Shown piece after piece: positions 1-7,039 of a stretch of DNA of 12,357 bases (positions are counted from its first letter, which is position 1; the number at the start of each line of letters is the position of its first letter). Origin of the DNA: Planctomycetaceae bacterium (GTDB lineage Bacteria > Planctomycetota > Planctomycetia > Pirellulales > Pirellulaceae); assembly GCA_002702965.1 (NCBI GenBank), contig PADE01000114.1, positions 21,375 through 33,731 on the forward strand. Reading direction: 5' to 3'. Position numbers and translations under genes: made by a program. Under the pieces are notes generated by a model. That model saw only the letters and a program-made list of their open reading frames with translations. It did not search any database and was not told the DNA's origin.

Positions 1-254
1 GCATCGGTTCCCGAGATCTGTTTGAACGTTCGGGTGAGTTGGTCCAATGGCTTGGCTTGTTCGTCTTCGGGTAGCTCCTCTGAAATATTGTCTTGCGTGA
101 TCTGCACAACGTCATCGGCGGTCCACTTGCTCAGCGGTTTCTGCGATAGCGACTCGTAACGTCTCCGTTGTTGGACAAACGGTGAGCAACCGGCCAGCAG
201 CACGATGCCGCCCAACGCCGCCACAATCCAATTGCGAGTCCCTGTTTCCCGCAT
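1..254 (-). CDS. Putative lipoprotein, 5' part only (runs off left edge)
   Basis: The reading frame starts with ATG at 254 and stays open to base 1, giving 84 residues of an incomplete protein. The N-terminus is a lipoprotein signal peptide: MRETGTRN, a hydrophobic core (WIVAALGGIVLL) and the lipobox LAGC, with the acylated cysteine at residue 23. The mature part seen so far is polar and charged, with no motif I recognise. An AAGGA Shine-Dalgarno sequence lies 8 nt before the ATG (263-267), which supports this start. The gene follows recO by 113 bp on the same strand and may be co-transcribed with it. The lipoprotein call is seen directly; the function is unknown, and the missing C-terminal part prevents a family assignment. 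Confidence 0.75.
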   Translation of the reverse strand, partial: MRETGTRNWIVAALGGIVLLAGCSPFVQQRRRYESLSQKPLSKWTADDVVQITQDNISEELPEDEQAKPLDQLTRTFKQISGTD

Positions 255-264
255 GCAGACGATC

Positions 265-298
265 CTTGTCCTTGAGAGGTTCTTGTCCTTGAGAGGTT
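265..298. repeat. Two perfect 17-bp tandem repeats carrying duplicated ribosome binding sites
   Basis: The unit CTTGTCCTTGAGAGGTT occurs at 265-281 and again at 282-298 without mismatch. Read on the minus strand, it lies in the leader of the lipoprotein gene starting at 254. The AAGGA next to the start codon (263-267) overlaps the edge of the first unit. Further AAGGA copies lie within the array at 269-273 and 286-290. Only the proximal copy has normal spacing (8 nt). The array looks like a recent slippage or unequal-exchange duplication of the translation-initiation region. Whether it changes expression is not visible from sequence. Confidence 0.85.
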
Positions 299-367
299 GT
301 TACGTTTCAGAGAGTTGAAGGAACGAGGTTTTGTAGCGAGGTTGTTGCCGTATCGAGGAAGAGTGTC

Positions 368-1114
368 TTAACCGTCTAGCCATTGGTGCATCCGCGGCCG
401 ATGTCCCAACAGATGACACATGTAGCGGCTGAGAACACCACGCAATTCACCCGCCACCTGTCGCGTCATCGGCACCGTTTGCCGTGGACTCTGGTTTTCC
501 TCGGTGTACCGTCTCATGGTGGCGATCACTTCTCCCGAAACACTCACGACTTGGCGTTGACCGATACGGCAATTGCTACACAGCACACCGCCGGCCAATT
601 GCCCAAAGGCAACTCGATTGGTGATTTCGATGTGCTGACCACAGCCGACACAGGATTCCAACATCGGCAGGTGTCCCAATAAGCGGAGCGCAGTGAGTTC
701 AAAGCGGAACAGGTCCGAGCGCCATTCGGCGTCTTCATCGAGGCCCGCTAGGACGGCATTGGCGACCTGGAACAACTCTGGGTGAGGATCTCCTTCATCG
801 GTAAGGGCACGGAGCAATTCGGCAACGTAATAACCCGCATAGAGACGAGACAGGTCATGCGCAGCCGCGCGAAAACGCCGCTCGAGTTTGGCCTCGGTCA
901 ACAGGTGCAGCGCGTCGGACGATTTGTGGACGAACACTATGCGACACAAGGACAACAGGTCAAGAGCAGACTCAAACGGGCTCTTAGTTCGCCGTGCGCC
1001 CTTCGCCAGGGCACTAATTTTCCCGAATTGCTCGGAAAACAGGGTGACCACGCAACTGGTTTCGCTGAAATCGACCACACGGATTACGAGGGCGAGTGAT
1101 TTCTCGCTAGCCAT
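368..1114 (-). CDS. recO: DNA repair protein RecO
   Basis: A protein of 248 residues, the usual size for RecO. In the RecFOR pathway RecO binds single-stranded DNA and SSB, anneals complementary strands and helps load RecA at gaps. The N-terminal 80 or so residues have the RecO OB-fold pattern (alternating beta strands, then FGKISALAKGARR, the typical G-A-R-R/K motif). The helical C-terminal domain contains the zinc-finger cysteines C155-x2-C158 and C179-x2-C182, which many but not all RecO proteins keep. The start at 1114 is chosen because the family N-terminus begins here and an AAAGG lies 6 nt upstream. The same frame stays open far upstream (to 2110), but that stretch is antisense to another gene and unlike RecO. 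Stop codon TAA at 368-370. The next gene on the strand is a lipoprotein. Confidence 0.93.
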   Translation of the reverse strand: MASEKSLALVIRVVDFSETSCVVTLFSEQFGKISALAKGARRTKSPFESALDLLSLCRIVFVHKSSDALHLLTEAKLERRFRAAAHDLSRLYAGYYVAELLRALTDEGDPHPELFQVANAVLAGLDEDAEWRSDLFRFELTALRLLGHLPMLESCVGCGQHIEITNRVAFGQLAGGVLCSNCRIGQRQVVSVSGEVIATMRRYTEENQSPRQTVPMTRQVAGELRGVLSRYMCHLLGHRPRMHQWLDG

Positions 1115-1554
1115 GCTTGACCTTTGCGACTCTGGAGGAGTCCGAGGCCTGTGGCCCCACGGTACCGACGCCTGTCCCCGCGCTGCGCGGTTCTGCAGGC
1201 CGAGCCGGTTCACAACACGAGCGTCCCAGACGAGCGATCGCTGGGGCAGCGACGTCGCAGCCGGTTGCTGACCACATCGACCGGGAAGTCCCAGTTTGAT
1301 CGATAGTCTTAAAGGGCGAGGTGGATTCTGTCGAGCCGCGTTAGGGCGCGTCCCCGTCCCCGCTCGGACCAGCCGGTTCGGAGAGAGCCGTTTTGGGAAA
1401 CGCTGTGATTGGGAAACGCTGTGATTGGGAAACGCTGTGACCGGTTTGCAGGGCTCGGCGTTGTGGAAGACCCGCTCACCATACCACAATAGCTTGCTGT
1501 CCTCGTTCCGCGGAGGCGACTCCGTTCCCGTCCGTGTTTTTCTTGGATGAACCG
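1115..1554. other. Divergent intergenic spacer between recO and the parvulin-less chaperone gene
   Basis: About 440 bp with no credible gene on either strand. It must hold the recO promoter (minus) and the promoter of the 1555 gene (plus), but I could not pick convincing -35/-10 pairs for either. It contains the triple 16-bp repeat at 1393-1440. Just upstream of the plus-strand gene there is a small hairpin, CGGAG-GCGA-CTCCG (1511-1524), with a GNRA-type tetraloop and a T run 12 nt later; this is too weak to call a terminator. A palindrome AGCGATCGCT sits at 1233-1242. Confidence 0.6.
1393..1440. repeat. Three perfect 16-bp tandem repeats
   Basis: The unit TTGGGAAACGCTGTGA is repeated exactly at 1393-1408, 1409-1424 and 1425-1440. 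There are no spacers, so this is not a CRISPR array. It lies in noncoding DNA 115 bp before the plus-strand gene at 1555. Identical copies suggest recent expansion, or iterated binding sites on roughly one and a half helical turns. Nothing links it to a known operator. Confidence 0.9.
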
Positions 1555-2112
1555 ATGCGCTGGCTCCGTGAACCGTTGCTCCATTTCGTCTGTTTGGGTG
1601 GCCTGGTTTTTCTCCTCTATGAGGCGCGTCGGCCGCCAACCCCCATTTCCCAGCGCCCGATTGTCGTCCGCCAGGAGGACTTGAATCGGCTGCGTCAGCA
1701 ATGGCTGGATGAGCGGGGACGCCCGCCTCAGGCGAGCGAGTTGCGACAGCTGGCGGAGCGATTGGTGCGTGACGAGATTCTGTTTCGTGAGGCGTTGGCA
1801 TTTGGGCTACAGCAAACCGATACGGGGATCCGCCGCCAGTTGATCGCGCGGATGGAACAACTGTTGCTCGAGTTCGCCGGACAATCAGAACCGAGTGACG
1901 ATGAACTGCGAGCCTATCTCGGGCGACCGGGGAACGGGTATTCGGCTGCGTTTCGCGAACAGCCCTGGAAACAGATACGCTCGCAGCTCCGACGGGATTG
2001 GCTGCGCGACAGCCGGCAGCGGGCGGCCGACGAGATCTTCGCGTCGTACCGTCGGCGCTATGAGGTTGTTTTACCCGTCTCGCTGGCAGCGGTTCCGGAG
2101 CGCGCGCCATGA
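1555..2112 (+). CDS. Membrane-anchored SurA/PpiC-like protein lacking the parvulin domain
   Basis: A protein of 185 residues. The N-terminus (MRWLREPLLHF, then a hydrophobic segment to about residue 22) matches the membrane anchor of a peptidyl-prolyl isomerase family often found beside HupE genes. Residues 36-107 are the helical SurA-type chaperone domain, including the segment RLVRDEILFREALAFGL (69-85). In relatives, the helix around SDDELRAY (114-121) leads into a parvulin domain of about 100 residues and then a C-terminal helix. Here residue 121 is followed almost at once by that C-terminal helix (PWKQIRSQLRRDWL, 137-150), so the catalytic domain is absent. A chaperone or adaptor role without isomerase activity is inferred. 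A GTG at 1534 in the same frame is an alternative start, but the family N-terminus favours 1555; no clear Shine-Dalgarno supports either. The stop overlaps the next start (ATGA). Confidence 0.75.
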   Translation: MRWLREPLLHFVCLGGLVFLLYEARRPPTPISQRPIVVRQEDLNRLRQQWLDERGRPPQASELRQLAERLVRDEILFREALAFGLQQTDTGIRRQLIARMEQLLLEFAGQSEPSDDELRAYLGRPGNGYSAAFREQPWKQIRSQLRRDWLRDSRQRAADEIFASYRRRYEVVLPVSLAAVPERAP

Positions 2113-3092
2113 AAGGCTGCTGGGTCGCAGTGTTCGGTTGTGTAGGGCTGCTGGCACCGCAGTCGGGGGCGGCACATCAACTGCAGCCGGCCTACTTGGA
2201 ACTGCGCGAAGTGACTCCCGGGAACTTCGCCGTGGCATGGAGAACCCCCCGCCGCGCCGAACGCCCCGCCCTGTGGCCACGATTGCCAGAAGGTAGTCAC
2301 CAAAGGGGTCCGATCGGAGTACAGCAACAGCAGGACATCTCGGTGTACCGGTGGCTGATCCAGGTTCCCGCGGGAACGTTACGCGGATCGTCGATCGAGT
2401 TTCCCGGCCGCACCGCGGAGTTGATGGACATTGTGGTTCGCATCGTTTGGCGCCAGGGGCCCGCCTGGACGGGGGTTGTACGCGGGTCCCAAGAGGATTT
2501 GCGGATCCCGCGACAACCGACTCCCGGAACCACGTTGACCCGCTACGTGGCGCTCGGGGTGGAGCATATTTGGTTTGGGTTTGATCACTTACTGTTTGTA
2601 CTGGGGCTGCTCTGGATCGCGCGCGGTTGGAAACGTCTGGTCGCTACGGTGACGGCCTTCACGTTGGCCCACAGTCTCACCTTGTCGCTCGCGGTCACTA
2701 GCGCGATTCGTTTGCCGCCCGTCCCCGTCGAAGCGGTCATCGCGCTGAGTATTCTGTTGTTGGCGGGTGAAGTCTCCGGCAATGCGCAGGGCGCGACTTC
2801 CCGCTACGTGTGGGCGGTTGGATTTGGGTTTGGACTCTTGCACGGATTTGGATTTGCCGGCGCGCTGGGGGAGGTGGGGCTACCACCCGGCGCCATGCTC
2901 TGGGCTCTGGCCGGTTTCAATCTCGGTGTCGAGTTGGGACAACTCGTGTTTGTGCTGGTCCTGATGTTGGCCGGTTTGCTCTGGAGCCGCCGCGCCGCGC
3001 CGTCTGGGGGCTGGATCGAGCGACTTCCGGTTTATGGAATGGGGACCGTCGCCGCATTCTGGTTTTTCCAGCGATTGGCCGCCTTTCCTTGA
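2109..3092 (+). CDS. HupE/UreJ-type membrane protein
   Basis: A protein of 327 residues with a signal peptide (cleavage likely after about residue 22, GAA-HQLQ), then an extracytoplasmic domain to about residue 145 that opens with the family pattern HQLQPAYLELRE. The second half is a bundle of hydrophobic helices with conserved polar motifs: GVEHIWFGFDHLLFVLG (H153, D159, H160), FTLAHSLTL (H188), LHGFGFAG (H245) and FNLGVELGQ (N271, E275). This His/Asp/Glu pattern defines the HupE/UreJ family, some members of which are implicated in nickel or cobalt uptake; the substrate here is unknown. It is translationally coupled to the preceding gene through the ATGA at 2109-2112. No hydrogenase or urease gene is in the window, so the family name should not be taken as function. 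Confidence 0.85.
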   Translation: MKGCWVAVFGCVGLLAPQSGAAHQLQPAYLELREVTPGNFAVAWRTPRRAERPALWPRLPEGSHQRGPIGVQQQQDISVYRWLIQVPAGTLRGSSIEFPGRTAELMDIVVRIVWRQGPAWTGVVRGSQEDLRIPRQPTPGTTLTRYVALGVEHIWFGFDHLLFVLGLLWIARGWKRLVATVTAFTLAHSLTLSLAVTSAIRLPPVPVEAVIALSILLLAGEVSGNAQGATSRYVWAVGFGFGLLHGFGFAGALGEVGLPPGAMLWALAGFNLGVELGQLVFVLVLMLAGLLWSRRAAPSGGWIERLPVYGMGTVAAFWFFQRLAAFP

Positions 3093-3093
3093 T

Positions 3094-3126
3094 GTGCGGC
3101 ATCGATCCGAGGCGGACTTGCCGCGC
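3094..3126. terminator. U-less hairpin between convergent genes, possible bidirectional terminator
   Basis: In the 53-bp gap between the hupE-like stop and the ileS stop, GTGCGGCA (3094-3101) pairs with TGCCGCGC (3119-3126), giving 8 pairs including one G-U. Inside the loop, TCCG and CGGA form a further 4-bp stem. Neither strand has a T tract after the hairpin, so it is not a classic intrinsic terminator. It may block read-through between the converging transcripts or mark RNA 3' ends. Confidence 0.4.
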
Positions 3127-3145
3127 GGCAGTCGTGGAACATCCG

Positions 3146-6100
3146 TTAGTCGGCTGGCACGACGCGCACGAAACAGTGGACGGTTTCTCCCGCGATTTGA
3201 TGCTCGCTGCCAGCGACCGCGTCGAGAGGTTCGGTAGAGAGCTTCCGCGCCAGTGTTTCCCCGATGATAAAATCGTAGTTTTCGGAGATCGCGGCGAGTA
3301 GTTCCGGAGAACGAGTATCGATGCCGATTTCGATGCGGTCGGTAAATGCGCAGTCGAGTTGTTTACGCTGGTCCTGTACCAAGCGGACCAGATCCCGTGC
3401 CTGTCCCTCTCGCACCAACTCGGGGGTCAGTTCAGTAGACAGGACGACAACGCAGGCCTCTCCCTCCGCCGCCGCCCAGCCCTCCTGTGCCAGCAGACGA
3501 CATTTCAGATCGTCGGCGTCCAGGGTCAGCGATTGACCGCCGATCTCGAGTTCGACCACGCCGTGGGCGTTCAGTTCCGCAAGCAGCTTCCGGCCGTCAC
3601 AGTCCATCAATCGCTGTTTGAGTTGCGGCATCAACTTTCCGATACGCGGTCCCAGCCGTTGGAAATTGGGTTGGATCTGGTAGCGGATGTACTCGTCGGC
3701 CTGATCGGTGTAAGCCAGTTGCTTGACGTTCAATTCCTCACGGAGCAGGTCCTCGTGCGCTTCTAACCAGGATTGGTGCGCGGTGGCAGCCAGGACGACT
3801 TCGACTTTTGCCAAAGGTTGTCGGACCTTGAGGCGGGATTCCATTCGGGCCTTGCGTCCCAGCGAGGCGATTTCGCGCAGCAGTCGCATCCGCTCGGATA
3901 GTTCTTGATCGATGGCCGCTGGGCGACAGGTGGGGAAATCGCAAAGATGTACGCTTTCCAGAACGCGGTCGCCGAACGCGCTTGTCAGGTTCTTCCACAG
4001 CGTCTCTGCCAGAAATGGTACGAACGGCGCGATGATCTTGGTTGTTGTCAGCAGGCATTCGTAGAGTGTCCAGTAGGCGTTTTGCTTCGCTTGGGACGCC
4101 AAGTCGTCCTGCCAGAATCGATCGCGGCTGCGGCGGACGTACCAATTGCTAAGCGCATCGACAAAGCGAGTTAGTTGCTGACAGGCGCTGAAATTGTCGT
4201 AGTCATCCATCGACCGGGTGACCGAGGCGATCGTTTGATTCAACTCACTGAGAATCCAACGGTCCAGTTCATCCCGCTCGGCGGGCGGGCGGATTCCCTC
4301 GGCGGTGGATAGGTCTTCGTGGGTCAATTGGCCCCGGTCGAGGAGCGTCTCGCTACCGACCAGCGCCGCGGCCGGGTCGAAGCCGTCGATGTTCGCGTAA
4401 ATCACGAAAAAGCTGTACACGTTCCAGAGCCGCAACAGGAACTCCGGAATGCTGTCCTTGATTGCCTGCTCTCGGTAGCGGATCGATGACCAGGGGGGCT
4501 GGTTGGCAAAGAAATACCAGCGCAACGCATCGGCGCCGTGGCGATCGAGGATCTCGTCCGGTTCGCGGTAATTGCGTTTGCTCTTGGACATCTTGGTGCC
4601 ATCCTCGCCGAGCATCAGGCCGAGAACGACACAGTTGCGGTAGGGGTGGGGCAGCGCGGGGCGGGAATCGTCCTCGGTGTTTTCTTCGCGCTCGTCGTCG
4701 AAGATCAGTGTGCTGATTGCCAACAGACTGTAAAACCAACCGCGCGTCTGGTCGATCGCTTCGCTGATGAAGTCGGCGGGGAACTGCTCGGCAAACGCCT
4801 CCCGACCCTGATGGGGATATCCCCACTGGGCGAAAGGCATGGCGCCGCTGTCGTACCAGCAATCGATGACTTCCGACACACGCTTCATGCGCCCCCCGTC
4901 GGCGAACGGGGAATCGTAATAGATGGCGTCGATATAGGGTTTGTGTATCTTTAGGTCTTCCGGCAGATTGGGGTGTTTCCGCTGTGCCTGTTCCCAGACG
5001 TCGAGCCCGCCGACCCCCGGTTTGTCGAGCAATTCTTGGTAGCTGCCAATCGCTTCCATGCGCCCCGTCTGGGAGCAGACCCAGATCGGTAGGGGAGTTC
5101 CCCAGTAGCGTTCCCGCGACAGGGCCCAGTCGACGTTCGATTCGAGAAAATTGCCAAAACGTCCGTCGCGGATGTGTTCGGGCAGCCAACGGATAGTGCC
5201 GTTATTGGCCAGCATGCGATCCTTGAACTCGGTGGTCCGAATGAACCAGCTGCGCCGTGGATACTGAATCAGAGGATCTTCTTCGGCGCGCCAGCAAAAC
5301 GGATAGTCATGCGAATACTGCTCCTGATGGAACAACAAACCGCGATCGCGCAACGACCGCGTAATCGCCTTGTCGGCGTCCTTGACCCACTTTCCCTGGT
5401 ACTCCGGTACCGCCTCGGTGAACTTCCCGTCGGGGCCTACCGAGCAGATCAACTCGGGTCCTTCGCCATCCCTGAAGCGCGCGCGGTCGGCCTGCAACAC
5501 CTCGTAGTCGACTTCCCCGAAAGCGGGTGCCTGGTGAACTACGCCAGTTCCACTCTCGGTGGTGACAAAATCGGCTGGCAGAATCCGCCAAGCGAGGAAC
5601 TCGGATCCTCCTTCCACGAGCCTCCCCTGTTGATTTCCAAGGGATTGGTAGTAGCAGTCGAATGGGGGATGGTACCGTTTGCCGACCAAGTCCGAACCGG
5701 GAAAGGTCTCGAGCACGGCCAACTCACATTTCGCTTTCGCCGCTACTTCGGGGACGAGATCGGCCGCCATGATCAGATACTGATCGGTTTGTGGGTCGCT
5801 GACTTTGGCGTAATCGAGTTGGGGGTCGACGGCGGCAAACTGGTTGCTGGGTAGCGTCCAGGGTGTTGTCGTCCACACGAGTAACGCGGTGTCCGGCTGT
5901 TCGAGCAATGGGAAGCGTACGTAGACGCTGGGGTCGGCAATCTGCCGATACCCCTGTCCGACTTCACCGCTGGATAACGCCGTTCCACCCTGGGCCCACC
6001 ACCACACGATCTTATGACCCTGGTACAAAAGGCCCCGGTCGAACAGGGTCTTCAATGACCACCAAACGCTTTCCACATAGCTCTGGTGATACGTGACGTA

Positions 6101-6541
6101 GGCATCTTGAAGGTGAATCCAGAACCCCAGTCGCTGGGTTAACCGTTCCCATTGGCGCATGTAGCGCCAAACACTCTCCTGGCATTTGTGGATGAACGGT
6201 TCGATCCCAAACGATTCGATCTCCTCTTTTGAGTGAATCCCTAGTTCTTTGCAGACCTCGACTTCGACAGGCAACCCGTGGGTATCCCAGCCACCTTTGC
6301 GCTCGCATCGGTACCCCCGCATCGTTTTGTAACGAGGGAACAAGTCCTTGATGGCGCGGGTCAGACAATGTCCGGGATGGGGCAGGCCGTTCGCCGTCGG
6401 CGGCCCTTCGTAAAACACAAAACGTGGCGCATCACGGCGCTGTTCGAGCGAACGTTCGTAGATTTGTCGCTCGTTCCAAAAGGCGAGAACCTCTTCTTCC
6501 AGTTGCGGGAAGCGCACATCGGAGGGGACAGGATGAAACAT
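3146..6541 (-). CDS. ileS: Isoleucyl-tRNA synthetase, eukaryote-like (type 2) form
   Basis: A cytoplasmic class I synthetase of 1131 residues that charges tRNA-Ile and proofreads valine. The Rossmann-fold HIGH signature is GLPHPGH with H55 and H58. The CP1 editing domain spans about 180-400 and has TTTPWTLPSNQ at 224-234 and HQAPAFG at 336-342. WYDSG is at 562-566 and KMSKS at 650-654, followed by the helical anticodon-binding domain. The long C-terminal region (NVKQLAY..., PNFQRLGPRIGKLM) is of the eukaryote/archaea-like type, not the shorter zinc-bearing bacterial type. Type 2 enzymes are often less sensitive to mupirocin; resistance here is inference only. The start at 6541 (MFHPVPSDVRF) matches the family; an in-frame extension to 6613 is not credible. 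No strong Shine-Dalgarno was seen. It lies 78 bp behind the acidic protein gene and is probably co-transcribed with it. Confidence 0.96.
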   Translation of the reverse strand: MFHPVPSDVRFPQLEEEVLAFWNERQIYERSLEQRRDAPRFVFYEGPPTANGLPHPGHCLTRAIKDLFPRYKTMRGYRCERKGGWDTHGLPVEVEVCKELGIHSKEEIESFGIEPFIHKCQESVWRYMRQWERLTQRLGFWIHLQDAYVTYHQSYVESVWWSLKTLFDRGLLYQGHKIVWWWAQGGTALSSGEVGQGYRQIADPSVYVRFPLLEQPDTALLVWTTTPWTLPSNQFAAVDPQLDYAKVSDPQTDQYLIMAADLVPEVAAKAKCELAVLETFPGSDLVGKRYHPPFDCYYQSLGNQQGRLVEGGSEFLAWRILPADFVTTESGTGVVHQAPAFGEVDYEVLQADRARFRDGEGPELICSVGPDGKFTEAVPEYQGKWVKDADKAITRSLRDRGLLFHQEQYSHDYPFCWRAEEDPLIQYPRRSWFIRTTEFKDRMLANNGTIRWLPEHIRDGRFGNFLESNVDWALSRERYWGTPLPIWVCSQTGRMEAIGSYQELLDKPGVGGLDVWEQAQRKHPNLPEDLKIHKPYIDAIYYDSPFADGGRMKRVSEVIDCWYDSGAMPFAQWGYPHQGREAFAEQFPADFISEAIDQTRGWFYSLLAISTLIFDDEREENTEDDSRPALPHPYRNCVVLGLMLGEDGTKMSKSKRNYREPDEILDRHGADALRWYFFANQPPWSSIRYREQAIKDSIPEFLLRLWNVYSFFVIYANIDGFDPAAALVGSETLLDRGQLTHEDLSTAEGIRPPAERDELDRWILSELNQTIASVTRSMDDYDNFSACQQLTRFVDALSNWYVRRSRDRFWQDDLASQAKQNAYWTLYECLLTTTKIIAPFVPFLAETLWKNLTSAFGDRVLESVHLCDFPTCRPAAIDQELSERMRLLREIASLGRKARMESRLKVRQPLAKVEVVLAATAHQSWLEAHEDLLREELNVKQLAYTDQADEYIRYQIQPNFQRLGPRIGKLMPQLKQRLMDCDGRKLLAELNAHGVVELEIGGQSLTLDADDLKCRLLAQEGWAAAEGEACVVVLSTELTPELVREGQARDLVRLVQDQRKQLDCAFTDRIEIGIDTRSPELLAAISENYDFIIGETLARKLSTEPLDAVAGSEHQIAGETVHCFVRVVPAD

Positions 6542-6619
6542 CGTGCTGGCGCGATCACTTACTCGGCTTGGTGACAAAGACGTGAGTAAACCACGCCGAG
6601 CAGTTGGCTGCAATCGCGG

Positions 6620-6904
6620 TCAATTGGTGATTCCTCCCCCCGCGGTTTCCTCTTCGGTGCCGTCGTCGGCCTCGTTGTCAAAATCTCCATCTGAACCGGG
6701 GACGTCCGCGAAGTCGTCTTCGATGTCGTATTCGTCCTCCAGTTCTTCCTCAAAGTCGTCGTCAAAGTCGTCGTCAAAATCGTCTTCGTCAAAGTCGTCG
6801 AGGTCCTCCTCCTCTGTGGCCATTTCCACGGCGGGGGAATCTCCGACGGGCGCGGCTTCGCGCAGGTACTTTTGTTCCCGGGGAACAAACTCGGTCCACT
6901 GCAT
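6620..6904 (-). CDS. Small, highly acidic hypothetical protein
   Basis: A protein of 94 residues, 41 of them Asp or Glu. The first 27 residues (MQWTEFVPREQKYLREAAPV...) look ordinary and could be a folded or binding segment. Residues 31-62 are almost wholly acidic, broken by regularly spaced aromatic residues (DDF, DEDDF, DDDF, DDDF, then EEEL, EDEY). The C-terminus is acidic and ends in a Gly-rich tail. There is no signal peptide or membrane segment, so it is likely cytoplasmic and largely disordered. The start has GGGG 7 nt upstream. It precedes ileS by 78 bp on the same strand and has a likely promoter at 7011-7039. I do not recognise the family. Acidic tails of this sort occur in nucleic-acid mimics and in RNA polymerase delta subunits, but no homology is claimed. 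Confidence 0.7.
   Translation of the reverse strand: MQWTEFVPREQKYLREAAPVGDSPAVEMATEEEDLDDFDEDDFDDDFDDDFEEELEDEYDIEDDFADVPGSDGDFDNEADDGTEEETAGGGITN
6751..6800. repeat. Coding 12-bp repeats encoding the DDDF motif
   Basis: CAAAGTCGTCGT occurs exactly at 6751-6762 and 6763-6774. It is followed by a 15-bp variant (6775-6789) and a partial copy (6790-6800). Read on the minus strand, these encode the Asp/Asp/Asp/Phe repeats of the acidic protein. Every period is a multiple of three, so changes in copy number would keep the frame and only lengthen or shorten the acidic tract. Confidence 0.85.
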
Positions 6905-7010
6905 TGATATGCCCCTGTCAACAAACGGACTGGTTCAACACGATCGAAGCACCAGCAAGAAGTGGGAACACCCGCTCGAAATCGAGTTTCCAAGCATTTG
7001 GGAATCGAAC

Positions 7011-7039
7011 TAAATAGATCCAACGCAATCGGTTGTCAA
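7011..7039 (-). promoter_or_regulatory. Likely sigma-70-type promoter for the acidic protein-ileS unit
   Basis: On the minus strand a perfect TTGACA (7039-7034) is followed after 17 bp by TATTTA (7016-7011). The -35 and spacing are ideal; the -10 keeps only the leading TAT. Transcription would begin near 7004, leaving a leader of about 100 nt before the acidic protein start at 6904. It lies about 340 bp beyond the strong terminator at 7377-7417, so this unit should be independent of the upstream small RNA. Confidence 0.5.

Noticed and set aside
1233..1242. AGCGATCGCT palindrome here and again at 7820-7829, similar to cyanobacterial HIP1 sites
   Set aside because: Two occurrences in 12 kb are not enough to claim an overrepresented element, and the organism does not look cyanobacterial.
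1393..1440. CRISPR array
   Set aside because: The repeats are directly adjacent with no spacers and there are no cas genes.
1534..1554. GTG start at 1534 adding seven residues to the chaperone-like protein
   Set aside because: The family N-terminus begins MRWLREP at 1555, and the nearest GGAGG lies about 17 nt before 1534, too far for a ribosome binding site.
1115..2110. Upstream extension of the recO reading frame to a 580-residue protein
   Set aside because: The extension is Arg/Pro-rich, runs antisense to the well-supported chaperone-like gene, covers the tandem repeats, and RecO homology with a good ribosome binding site begins only at 1114.
6542..6613. In-frame N-terminal extension of IleRS
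   Set aside because: The added 24 residues do not resemble IleRS, which starts at the MFHPVPSDV segment.
7000..7012. GTTCGATTCCC resembling a tRNA T-loop on the minus strand
   Set aside because: The flanking bases do not form the T stem, and no D arm, anticodon arm or acceptor stem is present.
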